Under the pieces are notes generated by a model. It did no database searches and was not told the origin of the DNA. It saw nothing but the letters and a program-made list of their open reading frames with translations. Of a stretch of DNA of 64,000 nucleotides, positions 16,783-25,474 are shown one piece after another. Source of the stretch: Paenibacillus sp. PL2-23 (GTDB lineage Bacteria; Bacillota; Bacilli; Paenibacillales; Paenibacillaceae); assembly GCF_040834005.1 (NCBI RefSeq), contig NZ_CP162129.1, positions 5,420,240-5,484,239 on the forward strand, in the 5' to 3' direction. Made by a program: the position numbers and the translations under genes. Positions within the stretch are counted from its first letter, which is position 1. Each line of letters begins with the position of its first letter.

Positions 16783-17784
16783 CTACTGGCTGATAAACCT
16801 CTGGTATGCCTCTTCGTCGAATACCCGGTCGATCTCGCCGATATATTCCGTATAGCGGTCGGGATGGCAGAAGCCTTCCTTGAAGCGGTACAGGCCGTCC
16901 GACTGATCCAGCTTGAACACCCCGCCGAAGTCATACCGCGCCTTGCCCTGCTCCACCGACCATTTGATCATTTCCCATTGCAGCAAATGAGGGGCCATCA
17001 GATTCCGTTTGTCGTTGCCGCTTGCGCCGTAAATGTACCAGGTTTTGTCCCCGTAGCTGATGGCAACGGCGGCCGCGATCGTCTCGCCCTCATGCTCCGC
17101 CAGATACACCCGCGTATACTCCCGGTAGGCATCCAGCATCCGGGAGAAGTAGCCATACGGCCGATACGAGATGCCATGGCGGTTGCTCATGATGACGTAC
17201 AGATCATGGAAGAGCTCCAGATCCGACTTCTCCGCGCTGTATCTGGTCGTCACGCCCTTGCGTTCCGCCAGCCGGATATTGTAGCGCGTCTTGTGGTGGA
17301 AGCTCTCCAGCAGCTCCTGCTCCGACTTGCCCTTCAGATCAAGCACCATGTTGAAGCGCGGCTGCGTCGTGTCCTTCGCGGACACATTGCGGCTCCGCAG
17401 CACATAGCCGAGCTCCGCATACCGCTCACACAGCCCCTCGTCGTAGACCGTCTCCGGATCGAGTCGCAGCACGAAGGCGTTCTGGGCTCGCACAGCCGCC
17501 TCCGCCTCCTGCACCAGGCGGTGCACCAGCTCCGCGTCCCTCGGGTCGCACACGGGACCTTTGCACGCATAAGCGAGCTTCCCGTCGCCTACGGCGTTCA
17601 CCATCAGCACCGACATCGCCGCGATGATCTCGCCCCCTTCTTCCAGGTACACGTACAGCGGAAGCCAGTTGCTCTTCACCTCCGACCATGCCATATCCTG
17701 CGTCGTAGACGCGAACGGCGACATGCGGATGAACCGCTCATAGCGGCTCCGTTCCTCTTGATTCGTGATGTCAACGATCGGCAT
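16783..17784 (-). CDS. FemAB/FemX-family aminoacyl (peptidyl) transferase
   Basis: A 333-residue protein with the tandem GNAT fold of Fem transferases: an N-terminal half (SPFASTTQDMAWSEVKSNW) and a C-terminal half with SFHHKTRYNIRLAERKGVT, YIYGASGNDKRNLMAPHLLQ and YDFGGVF. Fem enzymes transfer amino acids from aminoacyl-tRNA to the lipid II stem peptide. The start codon shares a base with the stop of the D-aspartate-ligase-like gene (TAATG), so the two are translationally coupled. The coiled-coil arm found in staphylococcal FemA is absent, making it closer to the FemX/lipid II:glycine group. The acceptor and amino acid are not known. Confidence 0.85.
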   Translation of the reverse strand: MPIVDITNQEERSRYERFIRMSPFASTTQDMAWSEVKSNWLPLYVYLEEGGEIIAAMSVLMVNAVGDGKLAYACKGPVCDPRDAELVHRLVQEAEAAVRAQNAFVLRLDPETVYDEGLCERYAELGYVLRSRNVSAKDTTQPRFNMVLDLKGKSEQELLESFHHKTRYNIRLAERKGVTTRYSAEKSDLELFHDLYVIMSNRHGISYRPYGYFSRMLDAYREYTRVYLAEHEGETIAAAVAISYGDKTWYIYGASGNDKRNLMAPHLLQWEMIKWSVEQGKARYDFGGVFKLDQSDGLYRFKEGFCHPDRYTEYIGEIDRVFDEEAYQRFISQ

Positions 17785-19019
17785 TACAGATTTCCTTTCT
17801 GCTCATAGAATTGCTTGAACCTGTCCTCATATTGCTTGTAATACTTGCGGACATGCCACCAGCGCTTGATCGCCTTATCCGCGTGGTATTGAAGCGTCAG
17901 GCAATACTTCTTCTCCTTGATCAGCTTCTTCATATATTGCACGGCTTCCTTGTCCTCGGTATAGGTCAGCGCGACCTCCTTCGGCACGCCCAGCCACAGA
18001 TGCTCCGTATGGGCATACACCGTCGGCTCTTCCTTGCCGTATACCAGGCTCTCCACGATAAACTTCGCCAGATTATACCCGCTGCCCGTTGTGAAGAAGC
18101 TGCTGCGGCCCTGGCGCAGGTTGATCTCGAATATCTTGTATTTGCCGTCACGCGCGTCATACTTCATATCGAAGTTAGCCAGTCCGGTGTAGCCGAGCCT
18201 CTCGAGGAACTGCTGATATTTGATATAAATGTCCTCATTGTATTCGTTCACGATAGCCACATAATTCCCGACCAGGGATGGCGTGCAATCCTCCAGCAGC
18301 GGACGGCCAAGACACATCAGGCGCACCTTGCCATGCTGATCGGAGTAAGCGTTCAGCACCCGCATATGGGAGTCGTCGCCAGGGATGAAATCCTGCACGA
18401 TCATCTTCCCCGCGTAGGAGGAGCTGTAGATAGCCTGCAGCGTGCGGTCCAGCTCCGCTTGATCTTTGATGATATACGCCTTCTTCTTGCCCTCGAACGA
18501 CGCTTCCAGATAAGCGATGCTGTCCGCGGGCTTCAGCGCGACGGGGAAGCCGAACGGCAGCTGCGGCGACTCCGCGTTCTCCTTGGTGACGATATATGTC
18601 GCGGGATAATCCAGCCCGTACTCCTCGCAGAGCGCGTAGAACCGGTCCTTGTACAGCAGCTCGTCGATCCACTTCTCCGCGACGAACGGCAGCTCGTAAT
18701 AAGGCGCCAGCTTGTCCTGATTGCGAATGACCAGCTCCGCGTAGCTGTCGCTGCTGGCGACCAGCACCAGCTTGTCCGCCTCCTGCTTCAGCTCGCGCGC
18801 GAAGGCGATCATCTCGTCGGCGAAGACGGACGGCTCGTCGAGATTCTCTACGACCTTGATCGTCGTAATATCGGAATAGTTCGTCATGAACAGGCGGCCC
18901 TTGCCTATGCAGCGGCTCGTTACGCCATAGGCCATATGGAAGGAGCGCGCCATGCCGTAAGCGTTAATATCAGTGCCGAGAATGACGGGGATGAAGTCCC
19001 TGTTAGCCACTAAATCCAT
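17784..19019 (-). CDS. D-aspartate-ligase-like ATP-grasp enzyme (Asl family)
   Basis: A 411-residue ATP-grasp protein whose N-terminus (IPVILGTDINAYGMARSFH) matches that of the enterococcal D-aspartate ligase, which adds D-Asp to the lysine side chain of the wall precursor. Further ATP-grasp marks are PVALKPADSI, IVQDFIPGDDSHM, and the metal site in FKIFEINLRQGRSS (written here as YKIFEINLRQGRSS). It sits 13 bases after an asparagine synthase gene and overlaps a FemX-like gene, i.e. with an amidating and a branching enzyme. Because Paenibacillus-type walls are normally diaminopimelate-based, the acceptor is unclear; a non-canonical precursor or a secreted peptide are possibilities. Confidence 0.8.
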   Translation of the reverse strand: MDLVANRDFIPVILGTDINAYGMARSFHMAYGVTSRCIGKGRLFMTNYSDITTIKVVENLDEPSVFADEMIAFARELKQEADKLVLVASSDSYAELVIRNQDKLAPYYELPFVAEKWIDELLYKDRFYALCEEYGLDYPATYIVTKENAESPQLPFGFPVALKPADSIAYLEASFEGKKKAYIIKDQAELDRTLQAIYSSSYAGKMIVQDFIPGDDSHMRVLNAYSDQHGKVRLMCLGRPLLEDCTPSLVGNYVAIVNEYNEDIYIKYQQFLERLGYTGLANFDMKYDARDGKYKIFEINLRQGRSSFFTTGSGYNLAKFIVESLVYGKEEPTVYAHTEHLWLGVPKEVALTYTEDKEAVQYMKKLIKEKKYCLTLQYHADKAIKRWWHVRKYYKQYEDRFKQFYEQKGNL

Positions 19020-19032
19020 CTCCTTTGATCAT

Positions 19033-20880
19033 CTACATATCCATAAAAAATCGCTTGTACCACACGAGGAACACATACGAGGTCCAAATGTAGCGGGCGC
19101 GGTTCCTGCGGCCGTGGTAATGCTCGTCCAGATAGCCGATCAGCTTGTCCGTGTTGAAGAACGCCTCCGCGTAGTCCGAGGAGAACGTCTCCTTCACGAG
19201 GTTGTAGTAGCGCTCCTCGCGCAGCCAATGGCGCACCGGCACGGGGAAGCCCAGCTTGGGACGGTTCGCCCATTCCTCGGGCAGCTCCTGCAGCGCCGCC
19301 TGGCGCAGGGCGTACTTCGTATCAATCGCGTTGACGCGATGGCGCGACGGGAGCTTCTTGCCCAGCTCCATGACGCGCTTGTCCAGGAACGGCACGCGCA
19401 GCTCGATGGAATGCGCCATGCTCATCTTGTCCGCCTTCAGCAGAATATCGCCCGGCAGCCATAGATGCAGGTCGAGATGCTGCATTTTGGTCACGTCATC
19501 CTTGCCCTGCACGTCGTTGTACACCTTGCGTGTAATGCTGGAGACGGACGGACCTTTGCGATAATCCGGCTTCAGCACGCCAAGCGCGTCCTCCTCGGTG
19601 AAGATGACGGCCTCTCCGATGAACCGCTCCTCCACCTTCTGTCCGCCCTTGACGAGAAACTCGGAAATCCGGTTAGCGGGCAGCTTCTTGGCAACATGAT
19701 GCACCGCTCGGCGAATGCCATAAGGCAGCTTCTCGTAGCGCTCCATCTTCGGCGAGTTCTGGTACCAGGGGTATCCGCCGAATATTTCGTCCGCACCCTC
19801 GCCCGACAGAACGACCGTTACGTCTCTGCGGGCCAGCTCAGCCAGGAAGTACAACGGCAGCGAGGACAGATTGGAGTGCGGCTCGTCCATATGATATTGG
19901 ATCGTCGGAAGGGCGTTGAAGCATTCCTCCGCCGTCACCATACGGCGCTCGTTGTGCACGTTCAGCTGCTCCGACAGCTCCTTGGCCAGGTTCGTCTCGT
20001 TGAACATCGCTTCATAATCGGCGAAGCCGACGGAGAACGACTTGTTCGGACGCAGCAGCGCCGTAATATAGCTGGAGTCGATGCCTCCGGAGAGGAACGA
20101 GCCGACCTTCACGTCGCTGATTCGATGAGCGGCTACGGACTCCCGCATCGTCTCGCGGATCTCCTCCACATAATGCTCCAGCGACTGCTCTTCCTCGCGG
20201 AACGACTTGTCCCAGTAGGATTGAAGCGTCATCTCGCCGTTCTTGAGCACCATATAATGCGCGGGCGGCAGCTTGTACACGCCCTTGAAGAATGTTTCGT
20301 CCATGGCCGAATATTGGAACGTCAAGTAAGGACGCAGCGCGTCCTTGTTCAGCTCCTTCACGAAGGACGGATGAGGCAGGAATGACTTGATCTCCGAGCC
20401 GAACAGGAACGTGCCGTCTACCGTATGGCGCGTATAATAGAGCGGCTTGATGCCGAAGCCGTCGCGCGCGATAAACGTCGTGCCGTCACGCTTGTCCCAG
20501 ATGCAGAACGCGAACATGCCCCGCAGCCGCCCAAGCAGCTCCGTGCCGTAAGCCAAGTACCCGTAGATGAGCACCTCGCTGTCCGAGGAGGTACGGAACG
20601 TATAGCCCTTGCTCTTCAGCTCCTCGCGGAGCTCCTGAAAGTTGTAGATCTCGCCGTTGAAGACGAGGACAATGCTGCCGTCCTCGCTATATAAAGGCTG
20701 ATTCGCCGCCGTCGACAGGTCGATAATGCTCAGCCTGCGAAAGCCCAGCACCACGCTGTCATCCTCGTGCACACCGCCGCTGTCGGGCCCGCGATGGACG
20801 ATGGTCTCCAGCATATTGGCCATAATGGATGAATGATCCATTGCGTGGCTTCCTTTGATGTATCCTACAAATCCGCACAT
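19033..20880 (-). CDS. asnB: Glutamine-hydrolysing asparagine synthase family protein (AsnB/AsnH-like)
   Basis: A 615-residue two-domain amidotransferase, first gene of the operon. The N-terminal Ntn glutaminase begins MCGFVGYIKGS with Cys2 as nucleophile and includes VHRGPDSGG and NGEIYNFQELREEL. The C-terminal synthetase domain has the PP-loop SFLSGGIDSSYITALL that binds ATP, plus SGEGADEIFGGYPWY. The enzyme amidates aspartate, but homologues next to D-aspartate ligases (AsnH in Lactococcus) amidate the D-Asp of the wall cross-bridge instead. Given the ligase gene 13 bases downstream, the second role deserves preference here, as inference. Its promoter lies in the AT-rich gap 20881-20960. 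Confidence 0.87.
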   Translation of the reverse strand: MCGFVGYIKGSHAMDHSSIMANMLETIVHRGPDSGGVHEDDSVVLGFRRLSIIDLSTAANQPLYSEDGSIVLVFNGEIYNFQELREELKSKGYTFRTSSDSEVLIYGYLAYGTELLGRLRGMFAFCIWDKRDGTTFIARDGFGIKPLYYTRHTVDGTFLFGSEIKSFLPHPSFVKELNKDALRPYLTFQYSAMDETFFKGVYKLPPAHYMVLKNGEMTLQSYWDKSFREEEQSLEHYVEEIRETMRESVAAHRISDVKVGSFLSGGIDSSYITALLRPNKSFSVGFADYEAMFNETNLAKELSEQLNVHNERRMVTAEECFNALPTIQYHMDEPHSNLSSLPLYFLAELARRDVTVVLSGEGADEIFGGYPWYQNSPKMERYEKLPYGIRRAVHHVAKKLPANRISEFLVKGGQKVEERFIGEAVIFTEEDALGVLKPDYRKGPSVSSITRKVYNDVQGKDDVTKMQHLDLHLWLPGDILLKADKMSMAHSIELRVPFLDKRVMELGKKLPSRHRVNAIDTKYALRQAALQELPEEWANRPKLGFPVPVRHWLREERYYNLVKETFSSDYAEAFFNTDKLIGYLDEHYHGRRNRARYIWTSYVFLVWYKRFFMDM

Positions 20881-20961
20881 GCCTATTCACCTCAAATTTC
20901 ATACAATTACACTCTTTACATGATACCTTTAACGCGGGGTTCTTGTCGACTTGCGCGGGCT

Positions 20962-20990
20962 TTGACAATTTCCCACAATTCCTTGATATT
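20962..20990 (+). promoter_or_regulatory. Candidate promoter for the secreted-protein/two-component genes
   Basis: TTGACA at 20962-20967, then 17 bases and GATATT at 20985-20990. The -35 is perfect, the -10 weak. It would start transcription near 20997, 60 bases before the gene at 21058. Confidence 0.45.
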
Positions 20991-21057
20991 GTGTCCGCAT
21001 TCCTATTCTAAAGTAAAGGAGCAAGCCAAGATATCAATCGAATGGAGGAATTGTACC

Positions 21058-21696
21058 ATGACCAAAAAAGTGTGGACCAAGACGCTCGTGCCAGGCATTC
21101 TGGCGCTATCCATCGCGGCAGCCATGCCGGCGGGCGCATATGCAGCGGAGATCGGCCAGCGCACGGGAGCGGCGAACATCAAGGCGGAGGCGGCGAACGC
21201 CCTGAAAGAGAGGACGCAGGCGATTCGTGAGGCGCGATTGCTGGCCGACGGGCTTCACCGCGAGACGTACCTGCTGCTGCTTGCGGAGAAATACGCTCCT
21301 GCTACGCTGCCGGAGTGGGAGGCCGCCTTCGCGGAGCGCAAAGCGGTTAAGGAGCAGCTGCAGGCGCTGGAACCGGTTCAGAACCGGAAGGAGGACTTGC
21401 AGGCCCGGCTGGAGGAGCAGAAGGCGAAGCTGGACAGCGGCGAGCTTACACCTCGCGAGTTCAAGGAAAACGTCCTGCAATGGAAGAGCAGCAGGCAGAA
21501 CGCATGGGAGCAGAAGCGCGACAGCCTGCAGCCTATGAAGGAGCAAGCGAAGGCGTTGAAGGAGGCCTTCCATGCCGCCATCGCTTCCGGTGACGCGGCC
21601 GCCATCCAAGCGGCTCTTGGCGACATGCTGGCTCATTATACGCAAGTAACGGCGCAGCTGGAGAAAAAGCTGGAGGAATGGACCGCTTCCATTTAA
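21058..21696 (+). CDS. Secreted helical protein of unknown function
   Basis: A 212-residue exported protein. It has a signal peptide ending AGAYAA (cleavage near residue 30) and a mature part almost wholly charged alpha-helix with heptad-like patterns (ERKAVKEQLQALEPVQNRKE, RLEEQKAKLDSGELTPREF). No catalytic motif is visible. The ATG at 21058 follows ATGGAGGAA; the longer frame upstream has no ribosome site. It is 40 bases ahead of a response regulator gene on the same strand, so it may be a signal or target of that two-component system. The helical, Gln/Glu-rich layout is reminiscent of CpxP/Spy-type periplasmic stress sensors, only as an analogy. Confidence 0.75.
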   Translation: MTKKVWTKTLVPGILALSIAAAMPAGAYAAEIGQRTGAANIKAEAANALKERTQAIREARLLADGLHRETYLLLLAEKYAPATLPEWEAAFAERKAVKEQLQALEPVQNRKEDLQARLEEQKAKLDSGELTPREFKENVLQWKSSRQNAWEQKRDSLQPMKEQAKALKEAFHAAIASGDAAAIQAALGDMLAHYTQVTAQLEKKLEEWTASI

Positions 21697-21736
21697 GATA
21701 AAGAGACATTGAAATGGGAGAGGGAGGCGAGCGGAG

Positions 21737-22450
21737 TTGCCGCATCTCGTGTATTTGGTAGAGGATGAGCCGCATCTGAATGGCGTGCTCCGCTCCTATA
21801 TGGAGAAGGAAGGCTGGGGCGTGCGCGCCTTCCTGACGGGCGAGGAGGCTATGGACGCCATGCGCGGCGGACAACCCTCGTTGTGGGTGCTGGATATTAT
21901 GCTGCCGGACACTGACGGCTACCAGCTGCTGCGGGACATCAAGGCCGCAGCGCCGGAGGTGCCCGTCATCTTCATCTCGGCGCGCGACGCGGAGCTGGAC
22001 CGCGTGCTGGGGCTGGAGCTGGGCGGCGAGGACTACATCGCCAAGCCGTTCTCGCCGCGCGAGCTGATTATTCGAGCGCGCCGGCTTCTGGACAGGCTGG
22101 CCGTTCCTGCGTCGGGCGGCGGCGCGGGGGCGGTGTCCGGGCCTGGGCCGGAGCACCGCGGAACGGCGATACCGCTCCCTCCCTACCTCCTAATGCCCGG
22201 ACAGAGAACAGTGACGGAAGGCGGCGCGGCGCTGGAGCTGACCTCTCTGGAATTTGACGTGCTGGCCTTCCTGGCGTCCAGCCCCGGCCACTCCTTCACC
22301 CGCGAGCAAATTCTGGACGCGGTGTGGGGAGCGGATTATTACGGCACGGACCGCGTGGTGGATGACGTCGTCCGGCGCATTCGCAAGAAGCTGCCGCAGC
22401 TTCGCCTGGAGACGCTGTACGGCTATGGCTACAGGCTGGTGCGCCCATGA
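21737..22450 (+). CDS. OmpR/PhoB-family response regulator
   Basis: A 237-residue two-component regulator. The receiver domain has the acidic pocket VEDEPH and phospho-acceptor Asp in LWVLDIMLPDTDGYQ, then the Lys in IAKPFSPREL. A flexible linker is followed by an OmpR winged helix (LTSLEFDVLAFLASSPG, DRVVDDVVRRIRKKL, YGYGYRLV). The start is TTG at 21737 with GGGAGGCG about 7 bases upstream; no ATG precedes the conserved N-terminus. It overlaps the kinase gene by 4 bases (ATGA). Confidence 0.92.
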   Translation: MPHLVYLVEDEPHLNGVLRSYMEKEGWGVRAFLTGEEAMDAMRGGQPSLWVLDIMLPDTDGYQLLRDIKAAAPEVPVIFISARDAELDRVLGLELGGEDYIAKPFSPRELIIRARRLLDRLAVPASGGGAGAVSGPGPEHRGTAIPLPPYLLMPGQRTVTEGGAALELTSLEFDVLAFLASSPGHSFTREQILDAVWGADYYGTDRVVDDVVRRIRKKLPQLRLETLYGYGYRLVRP

Positions 22451-23838
22451 CGAACAAGCCGCTCCGCGTGCAGCTATGGTTCGTCCTGTGCGGCGTATTC
22501 GCATGCCTGTTCCTCCTCGTGCTGATCGCGCTGCGCCCGACGTTGAACGCTTTCTTCACCAAGGAGACCTACACCTCTATAGATAATGCCCAGCAGGCTG
22601 TCCGCTCCGGCGGACAGCTGCAGCTCGTTCTGGAGGGCGAGACGGGCTGGGAGCGCCAGCAGGAGCTGCAGAACATTCGGGCCGTTCAGCACATCGTGAT
22701 GCTCGATAATGGCCGACTGGCGCCCGCTGCCAAGATACCGGGCCAATTGGGGCCGCACATTCGCAAGCAGGCGCTGACGCAGACTGCTGAATCGCAGCGG
22801 TACTCGCTGAGCAGCTCCGGGGACACCATTCGCTATATCATTTCCAAAACCTCATTGGCGGGACGCAGCGTCTATCTCATCTCCTACATGTGGGACACGT
22901 ATCAGAAGGAGCTCACGGCGACGCTGTTCAAACGGCTGGCGCTGCTGTTCGCCATCGTCACCGTCATCGGGCTTCTGCCGGCCTATGCGCTGTCTCATTA
23001 CTTGACGCGTCCGCTCCGGAAGCTGCAGGAGCATGTGCGGCGCATCGCGGCGCGCGAGTGGCATAAGCCCGTGCCTATTGAACGGTCTGACGAGATTGGC
23101 GAGCTGTCCGTCTCAATTGAAAGCATGCGCAAGCAGCTCGTCCAGCATGATGAAGCCCAGCAGGAGATGCTGCAGCAGCTGTCCCACGAGCTCAAGACGC
23201 CGGTCATGGTCATTCACAGCTACGCGCAGGCCATTCTCGACGGCATCTACCCCAAGGGCAGCGTAGAAGCGTCGGTGCAGGTCATTGAGAGCGAAGCCGA
23301 TCGGCTGTCGGCCAGAATCGCGAAGCTCCTGTTTCTAACGAAGCTCGACTATATAGCGGAGCAGCAGCAGCCACCGGTGCGCCAGAGCATTCGGCTAGAC
23401 AAGCTCGCGGCCGATGTTGTGGAGCGGCTGAGCTTGCGCAGGCCGGAGCTCTCTATTGCATGTCGGCTGGAGCCGGGCGTCGAGCTGCCAGGAGATGAGT
23501 CGCAGCTGACCGCGATTATCGAGAATCTCGTAGACAACGGCATTCGGTTCGCCCATTCCAGGCTGGAGGTGTCGTTAAGCCGGCAGCTCGCCGCGGGCTC
23601 CGGGCCGTCGCGGCCAGGGGGCGTAGCTCCAGGCATTGTGCTGGAGGTATGGAACGACGGCGAGCCGCTCGACCCCGAGCTCGGCGAGCGGCTGTTCCAG
23701 CCGTTCCAGCACGGCAAGCGAGGCCAATTCGGCCTGGGCCTCGCCATTGTGTCCCGCGCGGCGAAGCTGCATGGCGGGCGGGCCTTGGCGGAGAACGCGC
23801 GGGGCGGCGTTCGGTTTACGGTTTATTTTGGACCATGA
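22447..23838 (+). CDS. Two-component sensor histidine kinase
   Basis: A 463-residue membrane kinase paired with the preceding regulator. Two membrane segments (about residues 12-32 and 160-182) flank a small extracellular sensor region of about 125 residues. A HAMP domain follows (SHYLTRPLRKLQEHVRRIA), then HisKA with the phosphorylated His in QQLSHELKTPVMVIHSY, and a HATPase domain ending QFGLGLAIVSRAAKLHGG. The short sensor region could interact with the secreted helical protein encoded upstream. No promoter is visible between the two genes, in keeping with the 4-base overlap. Confidence 0.92.
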   Translation: MTNKPLRVQLWFVLCGVFACLFLLVLIALRPTLNAFFTKETYTSIDNAQQAVRSGGQLQLVLEGETGWERQQELQNIRAVQHIVMLDNGRLAPAAKIPGQLGPHIRKQALTQTAESQRYSLSSSGDTIRYIISKTSLAGRSVYLISYMWDTYQKELTATLFKRLALLFAIVTVIGLLPAYALSHYLTRPLRKLQEHVRRIAAREWHKPVPIERSDEIGELSVSIESMRKQLVQHDEAQQEMLQQLSHELKTPVMVIHSYAQAILDGIYPKGSVEASVQVIESEADRLSARIAKLLFLTKLDYIAEQQQPPVRQSIRLDKLAADVVERLSLRRPELSIACRLEPGVELPGDESQLTAIIENLVDNGIRFAHSRLEVSLSRQLAAGSGPSRPGGVAPGIVLEVWNDGEPLDPELGERLFQPFQHGKRGQFGLGLAIVSRAAKLHGGRALAENARGGVRFTVYFGP

Positions 23839-23985
23839 TGGGGATGGCTTACGCTACGGCACTGTCGCATTCGCATTCGCATGAAACGAGCTTTTTCGAC
23901 ATTTCTTGATAAACAGGCAGGATTTCCCCGATTGGGGAGCGAATGTTATCGGGAAAAGGAATGTACGGCAGAAGGAGAGACGGTC

Positions 23986-25125
23986 ATGCATGGGAATGGC
24001 GACAAGGCACCCCTATATAAGGAGAATTTGACGCCCGAGCAGCTGTTGAAGATCATATTCGACTATACGGCCAAGATTGCGAACGATCAGCGGCTGGATT
24101 CGGTATTGATTCTGATGGCGAACATGGGGCGCGAATTGGTGCTCGCTGACCGCTGCGCCGTCTGGCTGGTGGACCAATTGCGGGAAGAGCTGTTCACCGT
24201 CGTCGCCCATGGCGTCGGGGAGCTTCGCATTCCATATGGAAGCGGTCTGGTGGGGGCATCCATCTGCTCCGGCGAGCCGATCTTCATCGATGACGCCTAT
24301 AAGGATGACCGGCATAACCGGGACAGCGATGCGAAGACGGGTTACCGCACAAAAGCCATTATGACCATTCCATTCCGCAATAATGACGGAGAGATTATTG
24401 GCGCTTACCAAGCGATCAACAAGCTGACGAAGGAAGAACGCTTCTCTGAGCGTGATCTGGAATATTTGTCGCTGGCCGCTTCGTACACGGGCAAATCGCT
24501 GGAATCCGTTATGCTGCATGAGGAGATATTCGCTACGCAGAAGGAAATTATCGAGACGATGGGCGAGATCGGCGAAAGCCGCTCCAAGGAGACGGGCAAG
24601 CACGTTCGTCGCGTCTCGCAATATTCATATTTAATCGCGCTGGGCCTGGGCATGACGGAGCAGGAGGCGGATCGGCTGCGAAGAGCGTCGCCGATGCACG
24701 ATATCGGCAAGGTCGCCATTCCGGACGCTATTCTGCAGAAATCCGGCAAGCTGACGGAGGAAGAATTCGAGCTCATGAAGAGCCACACGGTCATTGGCTA
24801 CGAGCTTCTGCGTCATTCCCGCCGCGAGCTTCTGCTGACGGCAGCGATCGTCGCGCATCAGCATCATGAGAAGTGGGACGGCAGCGGCTATCCGCAAGGG
24901 CTACGCGGCGAGGACATCCATATCTACGGCCGCATTACCGCCGTCGCTGACGTCTTCGACGCGCTGGGCAGCGCCCGCGTCTATAAGCCCGCGTGGGAGC
25001 TGGAGCGCATCCTCTCTTTGTTCGAGCAGGAACGCGGCCGCCACTTCGACCCGCGCGTCGTCGACGCGTTTTTGGCGCAGCTCCCCCTCATTCTCGAGGT
25101 GAGGGACCGGGAATCGGACGTTTGA
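23986..25125 (+). CDS. GAF and HD-GYP domain cyclic-di-GMP phosphodiesterase-type protein
   Basis: A 379-residue soluble protein. The N-terminal GAF domain (about residues 25-175) includes DRCAVWLVDQLREELFTVVA and GEPIFIDDAYKDDR. The C-terminal HD-GYP domain has the metal-binding HDIGKVAIPD, the ELLRHSR helix, and the diagnostic HHEKWDGSGYPQGLRGEDI, so a functional c-di-GMP hydrolase site is complete. The ATG at 23986 is chosen because of the AAGGAGA 8 bases upstream; a longer in-frame ATG at 23881 lacks such a site. It lies 147 bases after the kinase gene and ends at a strong terminator. Confidence 0.88.
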   Translation: MHGNGDKAPLYKENLTPEQLLKIIFDYTAKIANDQRLDSVLILMANMGRELVLADRCAVWLVDQLREELFTVVAHGVGELRIPYGSGLVGASICSGEPIFIDDAYKDDRHNRDSDAKTGYRTKAIMTIPFRNNDGEIIGAYQAINKLTKEERFSERDLEYLSLAASYTGKSLESVMLHEEIFATQKEIIETMGEIGESRSKETGKHVRRVSQYSYLIALGLGMTEQEADRLRRASPMHDIGKVAIPDAILQKSGKLTEEEFELMKSHTVIGYELLRHSRRELLLTAAIVAHQHHEKWDGSGYPQGLRGEDIHIYGRITAVADVFDALGSARVYKPAWELERILSLFEQERGRHFDPRVVDAFLAQLPLILEVRDRESDV

Positions 25126-25174
25126 CCGCCAGTACGGCTGCGCAGGCACACAGAACGGCAGCGCACACAGAAGA

Positions 25175-25216
25175 GGGGCAATCGCCCAGTCATTCGCATG
25201 ACTGGGCGATTGCCCC
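25175..25216. terminator. Strong hairpin terminator after the HD-GYP gene
   Basis: A perfect 19-bp stem (starting GGGGCAATCGCCC, loop TCGC) 50 bases after the stop, followed by TTTATTT. It also insulates the repeat tract to its right. Confidence 0.85.
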
Positions 25217-25240
25217 TTTATTTGGAGTGTTGGCGACATG

Positions 25241-25474
25241 TAGACGTTTCTGGCACGTCTATTTGCTGCCGGACACCCGTTTCTGCACATTTAGACGTTT
25301 CTAGCACGTCTATTTGCTGCTGGACACCCGTCTCCGCTCATTTAGACGTTTCTGGCACGTCTATTTGCTGCCGGACACCCGTTTCCGCTCATTTAGACGT
25401 TTCTGGCACGTCTATTTGACACCGGATGCCCGTCTCGGCTCATTTAGACGTTTCTGGCACGTCTATTTGCTGCC
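25241..25474. repeat. 51-bp tandem repeat, about 4.6 copies, each with a hairpin
   Basis: The units begin at 25241, 25292, 25343, 25394 and 25445, exactly 51 bases apart. Each opens with TAGACGT-N7-ACGTCTA, a perfect 7-bp inverted repeat, then a TTTGCTGCCGGACACCCGT-like part. The last copy is truncated where it runs into the NHL gene and contains that gene's stop codon, so the array seems to have grown from the gene's 3' end. Together with the terminator it fills the gene-free stretch 25126-25462. The exact 51-base phase and single-base differences between copies show tandem duplication, not CRISPR. Confidence 0.92.

Noticed and set aside
25241..25474. CRISPR array
   Set aside because: Units are contiguous 51-bp tandem copies with no unique spacers and no cas genes nearby; the same holds for 54421-55796.
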